Of a DNA stretch of 64,000 nt, positions 36,846-47,036 are shown piece by piece. The notes beneath the pieces were generated by a model, which was not told the origin of the DNA, searched no databases, and saw only the letters and a list, made by a program, of their open reading frames with translations. A program made the translations under genes and the position numbers. The stretch comes from Nonomuraea candida (GTDB lineage: Bacteria; Actinomycetota; Actinomycetes; Streptosporangiales; Streptosporangiaceae). Position 1 is the stretch's first letter, and every line of letters begins with the position of its first letter. The DNA lies in the NCBI RefSeq assembly GCF_000725485.1, contig NZ_KL647031.1, positions 620,001-684,000 on the forward strand, written 5' to 3'.

Positions 36846-36861
<16 letters not shown>
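36773..36861. repeat. Duplicated GH13 3' end
   Basis: GTCAGCGCTGGAGCCAG occurs at 36773-36789 and again at 36845-36861, a 72-bp period; the second copy is the GH13 stop and last codons (W-L-Q-R-stop). GTCAGACGGTCGGG/AGACGGTCG sequences are shared too, so a gene-end fragment has been duplicated downstream. Confidence 0.75.
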
Positions 36862-38339
<1,478 letters not shown>

Positions 38340-38420
38340 GGTTGTCCTTCCCCCGGATGACCCGAGATGTCGGGTGATGGTCTGATCAACGATGTCGCGA
38401 TCACCTGTGGACGGTCAAGT

Positions 38421-38439
38421 GCAAGTTTCGGAAACTTGC
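38421..38439. promoter_or_regulatory. Palindromic operator, maltose region
   Basis: GCAAGTTT-CGG-AAACTTGC, perfect 8-bp arms, lies near the GH13 side of the divergent gap and could control that gene. It shares the CTTGC half-site with the sites near the binding-protein promoter. Confidence 0.65.
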
Positions 38440-38514
38440 AGAGGGCCTCCATCTCGTTGGTCGAGGGTACCCGGCAGGTCGAAAGCGCGGAACGGGTGTG
38501 CATCCGGTAACGCT

Positions 38515-38545
38515 CTTGCGCAAGTTCTTCCAATTCTTGCAAAGA
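38515..38545. promoter_or_regulatory. CTTGCGCAAG and TCTTGCAAAGA operators
   Basis: A perfect 10-bp palindrome CTTGCGCAAG (38515-38524) and an 11-bp near-palindrome TCTTGCAAAGA (38535-38545) flank the predicted -35 of the binding-protein promoter. Streptomyces MalR recognises CTTGCAG-type sequences, so a MalR-like LacI protein is the likely regulator; none is encoded nearby. Confidence 0.65.
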
Positions 38546-38556
38546 GCCGCTAACGT
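38528..38556 (+). promoter_or_regulatory. Predicted maltose-operon promoter
   Basis: TTCCAA (38528-38533), a 17-bp spacer and TAACGT (38551-38556), 80 bp before the binding-protein start and interleaved with the operators. Confidence 0.45.
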
Positions 38557-38635
38557 CCCGGAAACGTTCGAGCTTTCTCCTTCGACGGTGGCGCGTGCGG
38601 CGCCGCCGTTCCTCCGTGACCTCGGGAGGTCCCCC

Positions 38636-39910
38636 ATGCGCATGCGGGCTCTGGGTGTGGCAACACTCGCGACCCTGGCGTTCGCCGCGACGGCGTGCGG
38701 TAGTTCCCAGTCGGCCTCTCCGGCGGCGTCCAGCGCGCCGGCCTCGGGCTCCGCCTCCGCCCCGGCCGCGGGCGGCACGCTGGTGATCTGGGCCGACCCC
38801 ATGCGGGTCAAGCCGCTGCAGCCCTTCGCCGAGCAGTTCGGCACCGAGAACGGCGTGACCGTCGAGGTGAAGGAGATCAGCAAGGACAACCAGATGACGT
38901 TCCTGACCGCCTCCCAGCAGGGCAGCGGGCCGGACGTCATGATCGGCGCGCACGACTGGATCGGCAACCTGGTGCAGAACGGCGCCATCGACCCGGTCAC
39001 GCTCACCGAGGAGCAGAAGGCGGCCTTCTCCGCCAAGGCGATCCAGGCGGTGACGTTCAACGGGCAGATCTACGGCGCGCCGTACGCGGTGGAGAACATC
39101 GCCCTGATCCGCAACACCGACCTCGCCCCCGACGCGCCGGCCAGCATCGAGGAGATGCTGGACAAGGGCAAGGAGCTGAAGAAGGCCGGCAAGGTCAAGG
39201 AGGTGCTCTGCATCCCCGTCGGCCAGAAGGGCGACGCCTTCCACGTCTACCCGATCTTCGCCTCCGGCGGCGGCGCGCTGTTCGGCACCACGCCGGCCGG
39301 CGACCCCGACCCCAAGCAGGTGCTGCTCGGCTCGGAGGAGTCGGTCAAGGCGTTCGGCAAGCTCAAGGACCTCGGCGAGAAGGGCGACGGCGCGCTGCGC
39401 ACCTCGCTGACCAACGAGAACTACATCGTCAACTTCGCCGGCGGCAAGTGCGCCTACCTCGTCTCCGGCCCGTGGGCGATCAGCGAGGTCAAGAAGGGCG
39501 GCGTCACGTACGACATCAGCGCCGTCCCGTCGTTCAAGGACGGCAAGCCCGCCACCCCGTTCGTCGGCGTGCAGAGCTTCTTCGTCGCCTCCAAGGGCAA
39601 GAACAAGGCCCTGGCCCAGGAGTTCGTCGCCAACTACGTGACCAACAAGGACGTCGCCAAGGCCCTGTACGAGGCCGACCCGCGGCCCCCGGCGCTGACC
39701 GCCGCGCTGCAGGAGGTCCAGGCCGCCGACCCCGACGCCGCCAAGTTCATGGAGGCCGGCAAGGAGGGCATGCCGATGCCCGCCATCCCCGAGATGGCCG
39801 CCATCTGGGAGCCGTTCGGCATCGCGGAGACGGCCGTGGTCAAGGGCGGCGACCCGGCCGAGGCCGCCGCGGCGGCCCAGAAGGCCATCGACGGCTCGCT
39901 CAAGAACTGA
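38636..39910 (+). CDS. malE: Maltose/maltodextrin-binding lipoprotein
   Basis: 424 residues. Lipobox FAATACGSS, Ser/Ala linker, then a MalE-like domain (LVIWADPMRVKPLQPFAEQF, YAVENIALIRN, FVGVQSFFVASKGKN). ATG at 38636 follows GGGAGG; earlier in-frame codons lie in the promoter. First gene of a malEFG operon without an ATPase; the GH13 neighbours support maltodextrin as ligand. Confidence 0.92.
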   Translation: MRMRALGVATLATLAFAATACGSSQSASPAASSAPASGSASAPAAGGTLVIWADPMRVKPLQPFAEQFGTENGVTVEVKEISKDNQMTFLTASQQGSGPDVMIGAHDWIGNLVQNGAIDPVTLTEEQKAAFSAKAIQAVTFNGQIYGAPYAVENIALIRNTDLAPDAPASIEEMLDKGKELKKAGKVKEVLCIPVGQKGDAFHVYPIFASGGGALFGTTPAGDPDPKQVLLGSEESVKAFGKLKDLGEKGDGALRTSLTNENYIVNFAGGKCAYLVSGPWAISEVKKGGVTYDISAVPSFKDGKPATPFVGVQSFFVASKGKNKALAQEFVANYVTNKDVAKALYEADPRPPALTAALQEVQAADPDAAKFMEAGKEGMPMPAIPEMAAIWEPFGIAETAVVKGGDPAEAAAAAQKAIDGSLKN

Positions 39911-39914
39911 CGAC

Positions 39915-41483
39915 ATGGCTGTGGACGTGCGTGAGGCCGCCCGGGCGCAGGGGCCGGGGCGGCCCCGCCGGGAGATCACCACGGCGTTCGTGGTGAGCAG
40001 GATCGCGGTGCTCGCCGTGGCGGCCGCGATCCTGCTCTACGCCGTGCCGCCGCTCATCGCCGCCGGGTCGTGGGTGCCGCTGGGGGTGCTGGCCGCCGCG
40101 AGCGCCGCCATCGCCTACCTCTACCTGACCCGCCGGTTCGTCGCCGCGAAATATCTCATCCCCGGCACCGTCTTCCTGCTGGCCTTCCAGGTGTTCCCGG
40201 TGGTCTACACGGTCACCACCGCGTTCACCAACTTCGGCGACGGGCACCGCGGCGACAAGGCCGCCGCCGTCGAGGCCATCCAGACCGGCTCGGTCCGGCA
40301 GGCGCCGGGCTCGCCCGAGTACACGATGACCGCGGCGCTGCGCGGCGAGGAGCTGGTGTTCCTGCTGGTGGACCCGGCGACCAAGCAGGTCTCGCTGGGC
40401 AGCGCCGAGGGGCTGTCCCGGCTGGACGGCGCCCGCCTCGGCGCGACCGGCAAGGTGCTGAGCGCGCCCGGCGTGAGCGTGCTCACCGCGCCGCAGGCCG
40501 CCGCCCGCGGGCAGGAGATCTCCGCGCTGGCCGTGCCGACCGCCGGCGGCCTGATCAAGGCGAACGGGCTCAGCCGCGCGGTCGAGGGCAAGGCCACCCT
40601 GGTGTACGACGCCGCCTGCGACTGCGTGCGCGGCAACGGCGACACCTGGACGGCCGACGAGAGCCAGGGCTACTTCGTCAACGCCAGGGGCGAGCACCTG
40701 GCGCAGGGCTGGCAGGTCAACGTCGGCCTGGACAACTTCCTGCGCGTGCTGACCAACCCCACGATCTCCGGATATTTCGCCGGAGTGCTGGGCTGGAACC
40801 TCGTCTTCGCCCTCGCCTCCGTGCTCGGCTGCTTCGCGCTCGGCATGTCGGCGGCCCTGGCGCTGCACCATCCACGCATGCGCGGCACGCGCGTCTACCG
40901 GATCGTGCTGATCCTGCCGTACGCGATGCCCGCCTTCGCCATGCTGCTGGTCTGGCGCGACATGTTCAACCGCGACTTCGGCCTGATCAACCAGCTGCTC
41001 GGCACCGAGATCGACTGGCTCGGCGGCACGATGACCGCCCGCTTCGGCGTCATCCTGGTCAACCTCTGGCTCGGCTTCCCGTACATGTTCCTCGTCACCA
41101 CCGGCGCGCTGCAGGCCATCCCGCGCGAGCTGACCGAGGCCGCCGCCATCGACGGGGCCACGCCGTGGCGGGCCTTCCGCCGGGTGACGCTGCCGCTGCT
41201 GCTGGTGGCGCTCACGCCGCTGCTGATCTCGGCGTTCGCCTTCAACTTCAACAACTACAACGCCATCGCCCTGACCACCGAGGGCGGCCCGTTCCCCGCC
41301 GACAGCCCGCAGGTGGGCGGCACCGACCTGCTCATCACCTACACCTTCAGGCTGGCGTTCGGCGCGGGCGGCGCGCAGTTCGGCTTCGCGGCGGCGATCT
41401 CGGTGTTCATCTTCGCCATCGTGGCCGTCATCTCGGCCGTGGCGTTCCGGCGGAGCCGCAAGCAGGAGGAGATCTACGCGTGA
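39915..41483 (+). CDS. malF: Maltodextrin permease MalF
   Basis: 522 residues, close to E. coli MalF (514) and much longer than usual Gram-positive MalF. After two N-terminal helices and a third (AAKYLIPGTVFLLAFQVFPVVYTV) comes a large extracytoplasmic loop (~110-275) matching the P2 loop region, then five helices and the EAA loop TEAAAIDGATPWRAFRRVTLPLLL. It starts 4 bp after malE. The P2 loop in E. coli contacts MalE; here a lipid-anchored binding protein is paired with it. Confidence 0.93.
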   Translation: MAVDVREAARAQGPGRPRREITTAFVVSRIAVLAVAAAILLYAVPPLIAAGSWVPLGVLAAASAAIAYLYLTRRFVAAKYLIPGTVFLLAFQVFPVVYTVTTAFTNFGDGHRGDKAAAVEAIQTGSVRQAPGSPEYTMTAALRGEELVFLLVDPATKQVSLGSAEGLSRLDGARLGATGKVLSAPGVSVLTAPQAAARGQEISALAVPTAGGLIKANGLSRAVEGKATLVYDAACDCVRGNGDTWTADESQGYFVNARGEHLAQGWQVNVGLDNFLRVLTNPTISGYFAGVLGWNLVFALASVLGCFALGMSAALALHHPRMRGTRVYRIVLILPYAMPAFAMLLVWRDMFNRDFGLINQLLGTEIDWLGGTMTARFGVILVNLWLGFPYMFLVTTGALQAIPRELTEAAAIDGATPWRAFRRVTLPLLLVALTPLLISAFAFNFNNYNAIALTTEGGPFPADSPQVGGTDLLITYTFRLAFGAGGAQFGFAAAISVFIFAIVAVISAVAFRRSRKQEEIYA

Positions 41484-42319
41484 AGATGGCTCTGCGGCAC
41501 GTCTTCGTGCTGCTCGTGTGCGCGTTCGCGGTGTTCCCGATCCTGTTCGTGGTCTCGGCCGCGATCAACCCGATGGGCACGCTCGCCTCCACCGACCTGC
41601 TGCCCACCGGCGCGAGCCTGGGCAACGTCGCCGACCTGCTGACCTCCGACACGTACCCGTTCGCCCGGTGGTTCTTCAACTCGGTGTTCATCGCGCTGGT
41701 GTCGTCGTTCGCGGCCCTGCTGCTGTCGATGTTCGCCGCGTACGCCTTCAGCCGCATGCGCTTCGCCGGCCGCCGGGTCGGCATGCTGGCGCTGCTGCTC
41801 ATCCAGATGTTCCCGCAGTTCCTCGCCATCGTGACGATCTTCATGATCTTCACCGAGGTGACCGAGCTCTACCCGGCCTTCGGCTTCAACACCGTCTGGG
41901 GCCTGCTGCTGCTCTACCTCGGCGGCGCGCTCGGCGTGAACACCTGGCTGATGAAGGGCTTCCTCGACACCGTGCCCAAGGAGCTGGACGAGGCCGCCAC
42001 CATGGACGGCGCCACCCACGCCCAGATCTTCTGGCGGGTCATCATGCCCCTGGTCACCCCGATCCTCGCGGTCACCGCGCTGCTGGCCTTCATCGGCACC
42101 ATGAGCGAGTTCCTCATGGCCAACGTGTTCCTGCGCGACCCCGAGAGCAAGACCCTCGCCGTCGGCATGTACGGCATGATCGCCGGCGACCACCGCAACG
42201 CCAACTTCGGCATGTTCGCCTCGGCCACGCTCATTACCGCGATTCCGACCGTGGGCGTGTTCCTCTGGCTGCAGAAGTACATCGTCTCCGGCCTGACCGC
42301 CGGAGCTGTCAAGGGATAA
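41480..42319 (+). CDS. malG: Maltodextrin permease MalG
   Basis: 279 residues, six helices, EAA loop LDEAATMDGATHAQIFWRVIMPLVTP, and the typical end YIVSGLTAGAVKG. The GTG at 41480 overlaps the malF stop (GTGA) and follows AGGAGG; ATG 41486 is the alternative. Confidence 0.93.
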   Translation: MKMALRHVFVLLVCAFAVFPILFVVSAAINPMGTLASTDLLPTGASLGNVADLLTSDTYPFARWFFNSVFIALVSSFAALLLSMFAAYAFSRMRFAGRRVGMLALLLIQMFPQFLAIVTIFMIFTEVTELYPAFGFNTVWGLLLLYLGGALGVNTWLMKGFLDTVPKELDEAATMDGATHAQIFWRVIMPLVTPILAVTALLAFIGTMSEFLMANVFLRDPESKTLAVGMYGMIAGDHRNANFGMFASATLITAIPTVGVFLWLQKYIVSGLTAGAVKG

Positions 42320-42325
42320 GGTGCA

Positions 42326-44116
42326 GTGCTGCGTTTTCTGGGGGAGCCGCATCACGACGGCTCGGCTCTGTACGTCTCCGACCAGCGGCCCGGGCTCGGC
42401 TCGCGGGTCACGCTCTGGCTGCGGGCGCCGCTGGCCGCCGGCGTCACCGCCGTGCACGTGCGCGCCGTCCACGACGGCGAGCCGCGCTACGTCGAGGCGT
42501 CCGTGGACCGCTCGCGCCGCGACGCGGGCGGATACGGCGCCACCGACGTCTGGTGGCGGGCCGAGATCACCGCGGTCAACCCCGTCACCCCCTACCGCTT
42601 CCTGCTCCACACCGGGAGCGGCCGCTCGTGGCTGACGGCGGCGGGCCCGGTGGGCCACGACCCCACCGACGCCGGCGACTTCCGCCTGGTCTGCCACCAG
42701 GCCCCGCCGGAGTGGATGTCGGACGCGATCGTCTACCAGATCTTCCCCGACCGCTACGACCGCTCCGGCCCCGCCCCGGCACCGGACGACCTGCCCGACT
42801 GGGCGCTGCCGCGCGACTGGGACCGCGACCCCGTCATCCCCCACGGCCCGGGCACCTCCGAGCAGTTCTACGGCGGCGACCTCGACGGCATCGCCGGCCG
42901 GCTCGACCACATCCAGAGCCTCGGCGCGGACACCGTCTACCTGACGCCGATCTTCCCGGCCCGCTCCAACCACCGCTACAACGCCTCCACCTTCGAGCAC
43001 GTCGATCCGCTGCTCGGCGGCGACGCGGCCCTGCACCGCCTGTCCGGCGCGGTGCACGCGCGCGGCATGCGGCTGCTCGGCGACATCACCACCAACCACT
43101 GCGGCGACACGCACGAATGGTTCACCGCCGCCGTCTCCGACGTGAACGCGCCGGAGCGGGAGATGTTCTACTTCGACCCGGAGACCGGCGACTACGAGTC
43201 CTGGTGGGGCTACAAGACGCTGCCCAAGCTCAACTGGGGCAGCGAGCTGGTGCGCACCAGGATGACGGCCGTGCTGAAGCGGTGGCTCGGCCCGTTCGAC
43301 GGCTGGCGGGTGGACGTGGCCAACATGACCGGCAGGCGCGCGGCCGACGACTACGCCCACGAGGTCGCCGCGCTGCTGCGGGCCGGGCTGGGCCCCGAGG
43401 CCGCGCTCATCGCCGAGCACAACCACGACGCCTCGCACGACCTCGACCGCGACGGCTGGCAGGGCACCATGAACTACGGCGGCTTCACCCGGCCCGTCTG
43501 GGCCTGGCTGCGCGGCCCGGAGCTGGACCTGGAGCACTTCATGGGCGTGCCGGGCGGCGTGCCCGAGCGCGACGGCCTGGCCACCCTGGCCACCTTCCGG
43601 GCGTTCGCCTCCCAGATGTCGTGGCGCTCGCTCGTGCACTCCTGGCAGCTGCTCGACTCCCACGACTCGCCCCGCATCCGCACCGTCACCGGCTCGCGCG
43701 AGCGCCACCTGCTCGCCCTCGGCCTCCAGGCCACGCTGCCGGGCACGCCGATGGTGTTCGCCGGCAGCGAGTACGGCCTGACCGGCGTGAACGGCGAGCA
43801 CTCCCGCACCCCGATGCCCTGGAACCGGCCCGCCGACCAGGACCTGGAGACGCTGGCCGGCTACCGCGAGCTGCTCGGGCTGCGCCGGGCCGAGCCCGCG
43901 CTGCGTCACGGCGGGCTGCGCTGGCTGCACGCCGACGCCGACTGCCTGGTGTTCGCGCGCGAGACGTACGAGGAGTCGATCCTCGTGTGCGTGCGCCGCG
44001 CGCCGGGCCGGCCGCTGGCCATCGGCGCGCACGCCACCGGCCTCCACAACGCCGCCGACGGGGACGTCATCCCGGGCGAAGGACCTTCACTGCGTATGTG
44101 GCGCCTCACGCGCTGA
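42326..44116 (+). CDS. GH13 cyclomaltodextrinase/neopullulanase-like enzyme
   Basis: 596 residues. An N-terminal beta-domain (1-120) precedes the barrel: IVYQIFPDRYDRSG, LGDITTNHCGDTHEWF, GWRVDVANMTG (nucleophile), LIAEHNHD (acid/base), LLDSHDSPRIRT. This architecture fits cyclomaltodextrinase, maltogenic amylase or neopullulanase. No signal peptide. It starts 6 bp after malG, so belongs to the operon and acts on imported maltodextrins or cyclodextrins. Confidence 0.9.
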   Translation: MLRFLGEPHHDGSALYVSDQRPGLGSRVTLWLRAPLAAGVTAVHVRAVHDGEPRYVEASVDRSRRDAGGYGATDVWWRAEITAVNPVTPYRFLLHTGSGRSWLTAAGPVGHDPTDAGDFRLVCHQAPPEWMSDAIVYQIFPDRYDRSGPAPAPDDLPDWALPRDWDRDPVIPHGPGTSEQFYGGDLDGIAGRLDHIQSLGADTVYLTPIFPARSNHRYNASTFEHVDPLLGGDAALHRLSGAVHARGMRLLGDITTNHCGDTHEWFTAAVSDVNAPEREMFYFDPETGDYESWWGYKTLPKLNWGSELVRTRMTAVLKRWLGPFDGWRVDVANMTGRRAADDYAHEVAALLRAGLGPEAALIAEHNHDASHDLDRDGWQGTMNYGGFTRPVWAWLRGPELDLEHFMGVPGGVPERDGLATLATFRAFASQMSWRSLVHSWQLLDSHDSPRIRTVTGSRERHLLALGLQATLPGTPMVFAGSEYGLTGVNGEHSRTPMPWNRPADQDLETLAGYRELLGLRRAEPALRHGGLRWLHADADCLVFARETYEESILVCVRRAPGRPLAIGAHATGLHNAADGDVIPGEGPSLRMWRLTR

Positions 44117-44175
44117 TCACGCTACGGTGGCCTCTGCTGACCCTCCTGCCCCGACCCAGATAGTGGTGTGCTCGT

Positions 44176-45441
44176 ATGAGGTTGCTCTCCGTAGCCGTCC
44201 TGGCCACGCTCGTGCCTGCCGTGCTGCCGTCCGAGGCCGTCGCCCGCACAGGAGCCCGCGCGGGCACGACCTACTACGTCGACTCGCGCGCCGGTGACGA
44301 CGCGGCGGCCGGCACCAGCGCCGCCACCGCCTGGAAGTCGCTGGAGCAGCTCGCCACCGCGGAGCTCAAGCCCGGCGACACGGTGGCCGTCAAGCGCGGC
44401 AGCAGCTTCACCGGGCCGCTCACGCTGGAGACCGACGGCACCGCCGCCCGGCCCATCAGCATCACGGCCTACGGCAGCGGCCCGCTGGCCAGGATCAGCG
44501 GCGCCGAGACCGACTGCGTGGTCGTCAAGGGCGACCACTGGCGCATCAGCGGGCTGCACGCCTCCAACTGCCGCTGGGCCGGGTTCGAGATCGGCGGCGA
44601 CCACAACGAGCTGAAGGGCGTGCGGGCCGACCGCAACATCGCCGGCGTCCACGTCACGCCCTCCGGCTCGCACAACACCATCCGCGACAGCGTGCTGAGC
44701 GACAACAACCGGATGAGTGTCAACGACGCGGGCCACGACAACGACTCCGGCGCGTTCGGGGTGCTGCTCAACGGCGACGACAACGTGGTGACCGGCAACA
44801 CCATCACCGGCAGCTCCGCCAGGAGCAAGGACTACGGCCACGACGGGGCCGCCATCGAGATCTTCAACGGCGACCGCAACCGGATCGTCCGCAACGTCGC
44901 CAGGGACAACGTGACCTTCACCGAACTCGGCGCCCAGGACGGCAAGACCGCCACCGGCAACGTCTTCGCCTTCAACGTGGTCACCTCCACCCGCGCCCGG
45001 GGCTCCTTCCTCGTCACCCGCGGCCCCCGCCACATCGTCGGCCCCGTCAAGGGCACGATCGCGGTGCACAACTCGGTCTACCTCCCGGGCAAGGCCACGA
45101 TCGGCTGGTCCTGCCACGACGGCTGCTCCCCGTCGATCCTCAAGCTGCGCAACAACGTCATCGCCGTCGGCGGCGAGGCCGGCTGGGAGGACGGCGCGGG
45201 CGCCGACGACGCGGGCAGCGTCTACCTGGGCCGCACCAAACGGTTCAAGCTGGGCCCGAAGTCGGTCGTGGCCGACCCCCGGTTCGTCTCCCGCACCGAC
45301 CTGCGGCTGCGCCCGGGCTCCCCGGCCCTCGGCCGCGGCGTGCCGCTCACCCCCAGGTGGTACGGCGGCAAGGCCTTCGCCAAGGACGCCAGGGGCAAGG
45401 CCCTGTCCGGCACGCCGGACGCGGGAGCCTACCAGCACTAG
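44176..45441 (+). CDS. Secreted right-handed parallel beta-helix protein
   Basis: 421 residues with a signal peptide (MRLLSVAVLATLVPAVLPSEAVA). TYYVDSRAGDDAAAGTSAATAWKSLEQLA is the usual N-terminal cap of polysaccharide-lyase-like beta-helix proteins; coils such as NTIRDSVLSDNN, NVVTGNTITGS and NRIVRNVARDN follow. The C-terminus DLRLRPGSPALGRG...PDAGAYQH is typical. It may bind or cleave an extracellular polysaccharide; catalytic residues cannot be assigned. A terminator follows. Confidence 0.85.
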   Translation: MRLLSVAVLATLVPAVLPSEAVARTGARAGTTYYVDSRAGDDAAAGTSAATAWKSLEQLATAELKPGDTVAVKRGSSFTGPLTLETDGTAARPISITAYGSGPLARISGAETDCVVVKGDHWRISGLHASNCRWAGFEIGGDHNELKGVRADRNIAGVHVTPSGSHNTIRDSVLSDNNRMSVNDAGHDNDSGAFGVLLNGDDNVVTGNTITGSSARSKDYGHDGAAIEIFNGDRNRIVRNVARDNVTFTELGAQDGKTATGNVFAFNVVTSTRARGSFLVTRGPRHIVGPVKGTIAVHNSVYLPGKATIGWSCHDGCSPSILKLRNNVIAVGGEAGWEDGAGADDAGSVYLGRTKRFKLGPKSVVADPRFVSRTDLRLRPGSPALGRGVPLTPRWYGGKAFAKDARGKALSGTPDAGAYQH

Positions 45442-45453
45442 AGGCCACCGAAG

Positions 45454-45487
45454 AAAGGCGGGAACGGCAACTCCGTTTCCGCCTTTT
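45454..45487 (+). terminator. Rho-independent terminator
   Basis: AAAGGCGGGAACGG pairs with CCGTTTCCGCCTTT (one G-T wobble) around CAACT, followed by TTTTTC. It is the clearest classical terminator in the window, after the beta-helix gene. Confidence 0.88.
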
Positions 45488-45541
45488 TCGTGTGCGCGAG
45501 GGGCGAGAATAATTGCACACGGCCCCAATGCCCCCCGGGGG

Positions 45542-47026
45542 ATGACGATGAAACACAAATGGCCCATTGTGGGAATAGTGGCGCTCGTCGTCGGCGTGGT
45601 GATCTTCGGTGGCTGGCGGATTCACGACAACGCCCGGTCGGTCTGGTGGAGCGGCGACCCGCACCAGGAGCTGCTCGGCATCAGCCACGGCGGCACGTTC
45701 TTCAACGACCCCGCCGCCGCGGGCAAGGGCCAGGCGGTGGTCATGGAGCGGATCAACCGCATCCAGACCAAGATCCAGCAGGAGAACGACCGCGTCGCCG
45801 AGGACGGCGGCCCCTACGTCAAGGTCGTCCTGCTGATGCCGCTCACCGTCTCCGCCGGCGCGCCGTCGGCCATCACCCTGCACCAGATCGAGCACGCGCT
45901 GCAGGGCATCTACACCGCGCTGATCAGGGCCAACACCACGACCGTCTACGGCGACCACAACAAGCTCGGGCTGCAACTGCTCCTGGCCAACCAGGGCAGC
46001 AGGCAGAGCTCCGGCGAGCGGCTGCTGCGCAAGGTGCTGGAGGTCTCGGAGGAGGAGCATCCGCTGGTGGGCGTGATCGGGCTCGGCTCCAGCGTGGCCG
46101 GCACCGAGACGGTCGTGCGCAGGCTCGGCGCCGAGGGCATCCCGATGGTCAGCGCCATCACCTCCGCCGACACCCTGACCGGCCTGCCCAATTTCTGGAG
46201 CGTCTCGCCCAGTAATGTCCAGTATTCTCGCGCGTTGCGGCATTACCTCGACGCCCGGAAGTCCCTCAAATCGGCGATCGCGGTCTACGACCGCAATCCC
46301 GACCCCTACACCAATTCCCTTTTCACCGCCTACCAGCAGGAGCTGCGGACCTATCTGAAATTTCCCGACCTGTCATATGTGGGCGCCACCATCGACCGGG
46401 TGGGCACCCCCAACCTGTTCGCCACGGTGGTCACGAACCTCTGCGTCGCCGTCAACTCCGACGACCACCCGCTCGACACCGTCCTGTACGCCGGCCGCGG
46501 CGCGGACTTCGAGCACTTCGCCCGGGCGCTGAAGGACCGGCCGTGCCGCAGCGAACCGCTGACCGTGCTGGCCGCGGCGACCGGGTTCGCCTCCACCACC
46601 GACCTCCTTCCCGTGCTGGAGCAGGCCAACGTGAAGGTCGTCTACGCCACCTCCGCCGACTCCGAGTCCTGGCGGGGCGCGACGGCCGGGCGGCCCGGCG
46701 GCTTCCCGGAGTTCGCCGCCGCCCACCAGGGGCACGGCTTCCCGCCGGCGGACCTCAGGGACGGCATGGCCATCGCGCACCACGACGCGCTGGCCGTGCT
46801 GGCCGCCGCCGCCAGGCTGGGGCCCGCGGTGCCCACCCCGGCCGACATCCCGCCGGCCATCGAGAACCTCGTGCTCGCCTACGCCGTACGCGGGGCGTCG
46901 GGCGATCTCAGCTTCCCCAAGGAGGAGAACGGCAGGGCGGTGGACCGGATGATCCCCATCAAGCAGCTCGGCACGGACGTCGTGCAGGACATGCCGGCCG
47001 GTTTCACGCCGTACTGGGTCACGTGA
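45542..47026 (+). CDS. Membrane-anchored type 1 periplasmic-binding-fold receptor
   Basis: 494 residues. One N-terminal helix (WPIVGIVALVVGVVIFGGW) and no lipobox, so the rest is outside, tethered. The body resembles LivK/branched-chain amino acid binding proteins: VKVVLLMPLTV, LLLANQGSRQ, VGVIGLGSSVAGTETVVRRLGAEGIPMVSAITSAD, AVYDRNPDPYTNSLFTAY, LPVLEQANVKVVYATSADSESW, and a late IENLVLAYAVRGASG. No ABC permease or ATPase is adjacent; instead a membrane P-loop NTPase begins 10 bp downstream. A sensor role is more likely than transport. Start ATG 45542 or 45548. Confidence 0.8.
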   Translation: MTMKHKWPIVGIVALVVGVVIFGGWRIHDNARSVWWSGDPHQELLGISHGGTFFNDPAAAGKGQAVVMERINRIQTKIQQENDRVAEDGGPYVKVVLLMPLTVSAGAPSAITLHQIEHALQGIYTALIRANTTTVYGDHNKLGLQLLLANQGSRQSSGERLLRKVLEVSEEEHPLVGVIGLGSSVAGTETVVRRLGAEGIPMVSAITSADTLTGLPNFWSVSPSNVQYSRALRHYLDARKSLKSAIAVYDRNPDPYTNSLFTAYQQELRTYLKFPDLSYVGATIDRVGTPNLFATVVTNLCVAVNSDDHPLDTVLYAGRGADFEHFARALKDRPCRSEPLTVLAAATGFASTTDLLPVLEQANVKVVYATSADSESWRGATAGRPGGFPEFAAAHQGHGFPPADLRDGMAIAHHDALAVLAAAARLGPAVPTPADIPPAIENLVLAYAVRGASGDLSFPKEENGRAVDRMIPIKQLGTDVVQDMPAGFTPYWVT

Positions 47027-47036
47027 GGAGCCCCTC

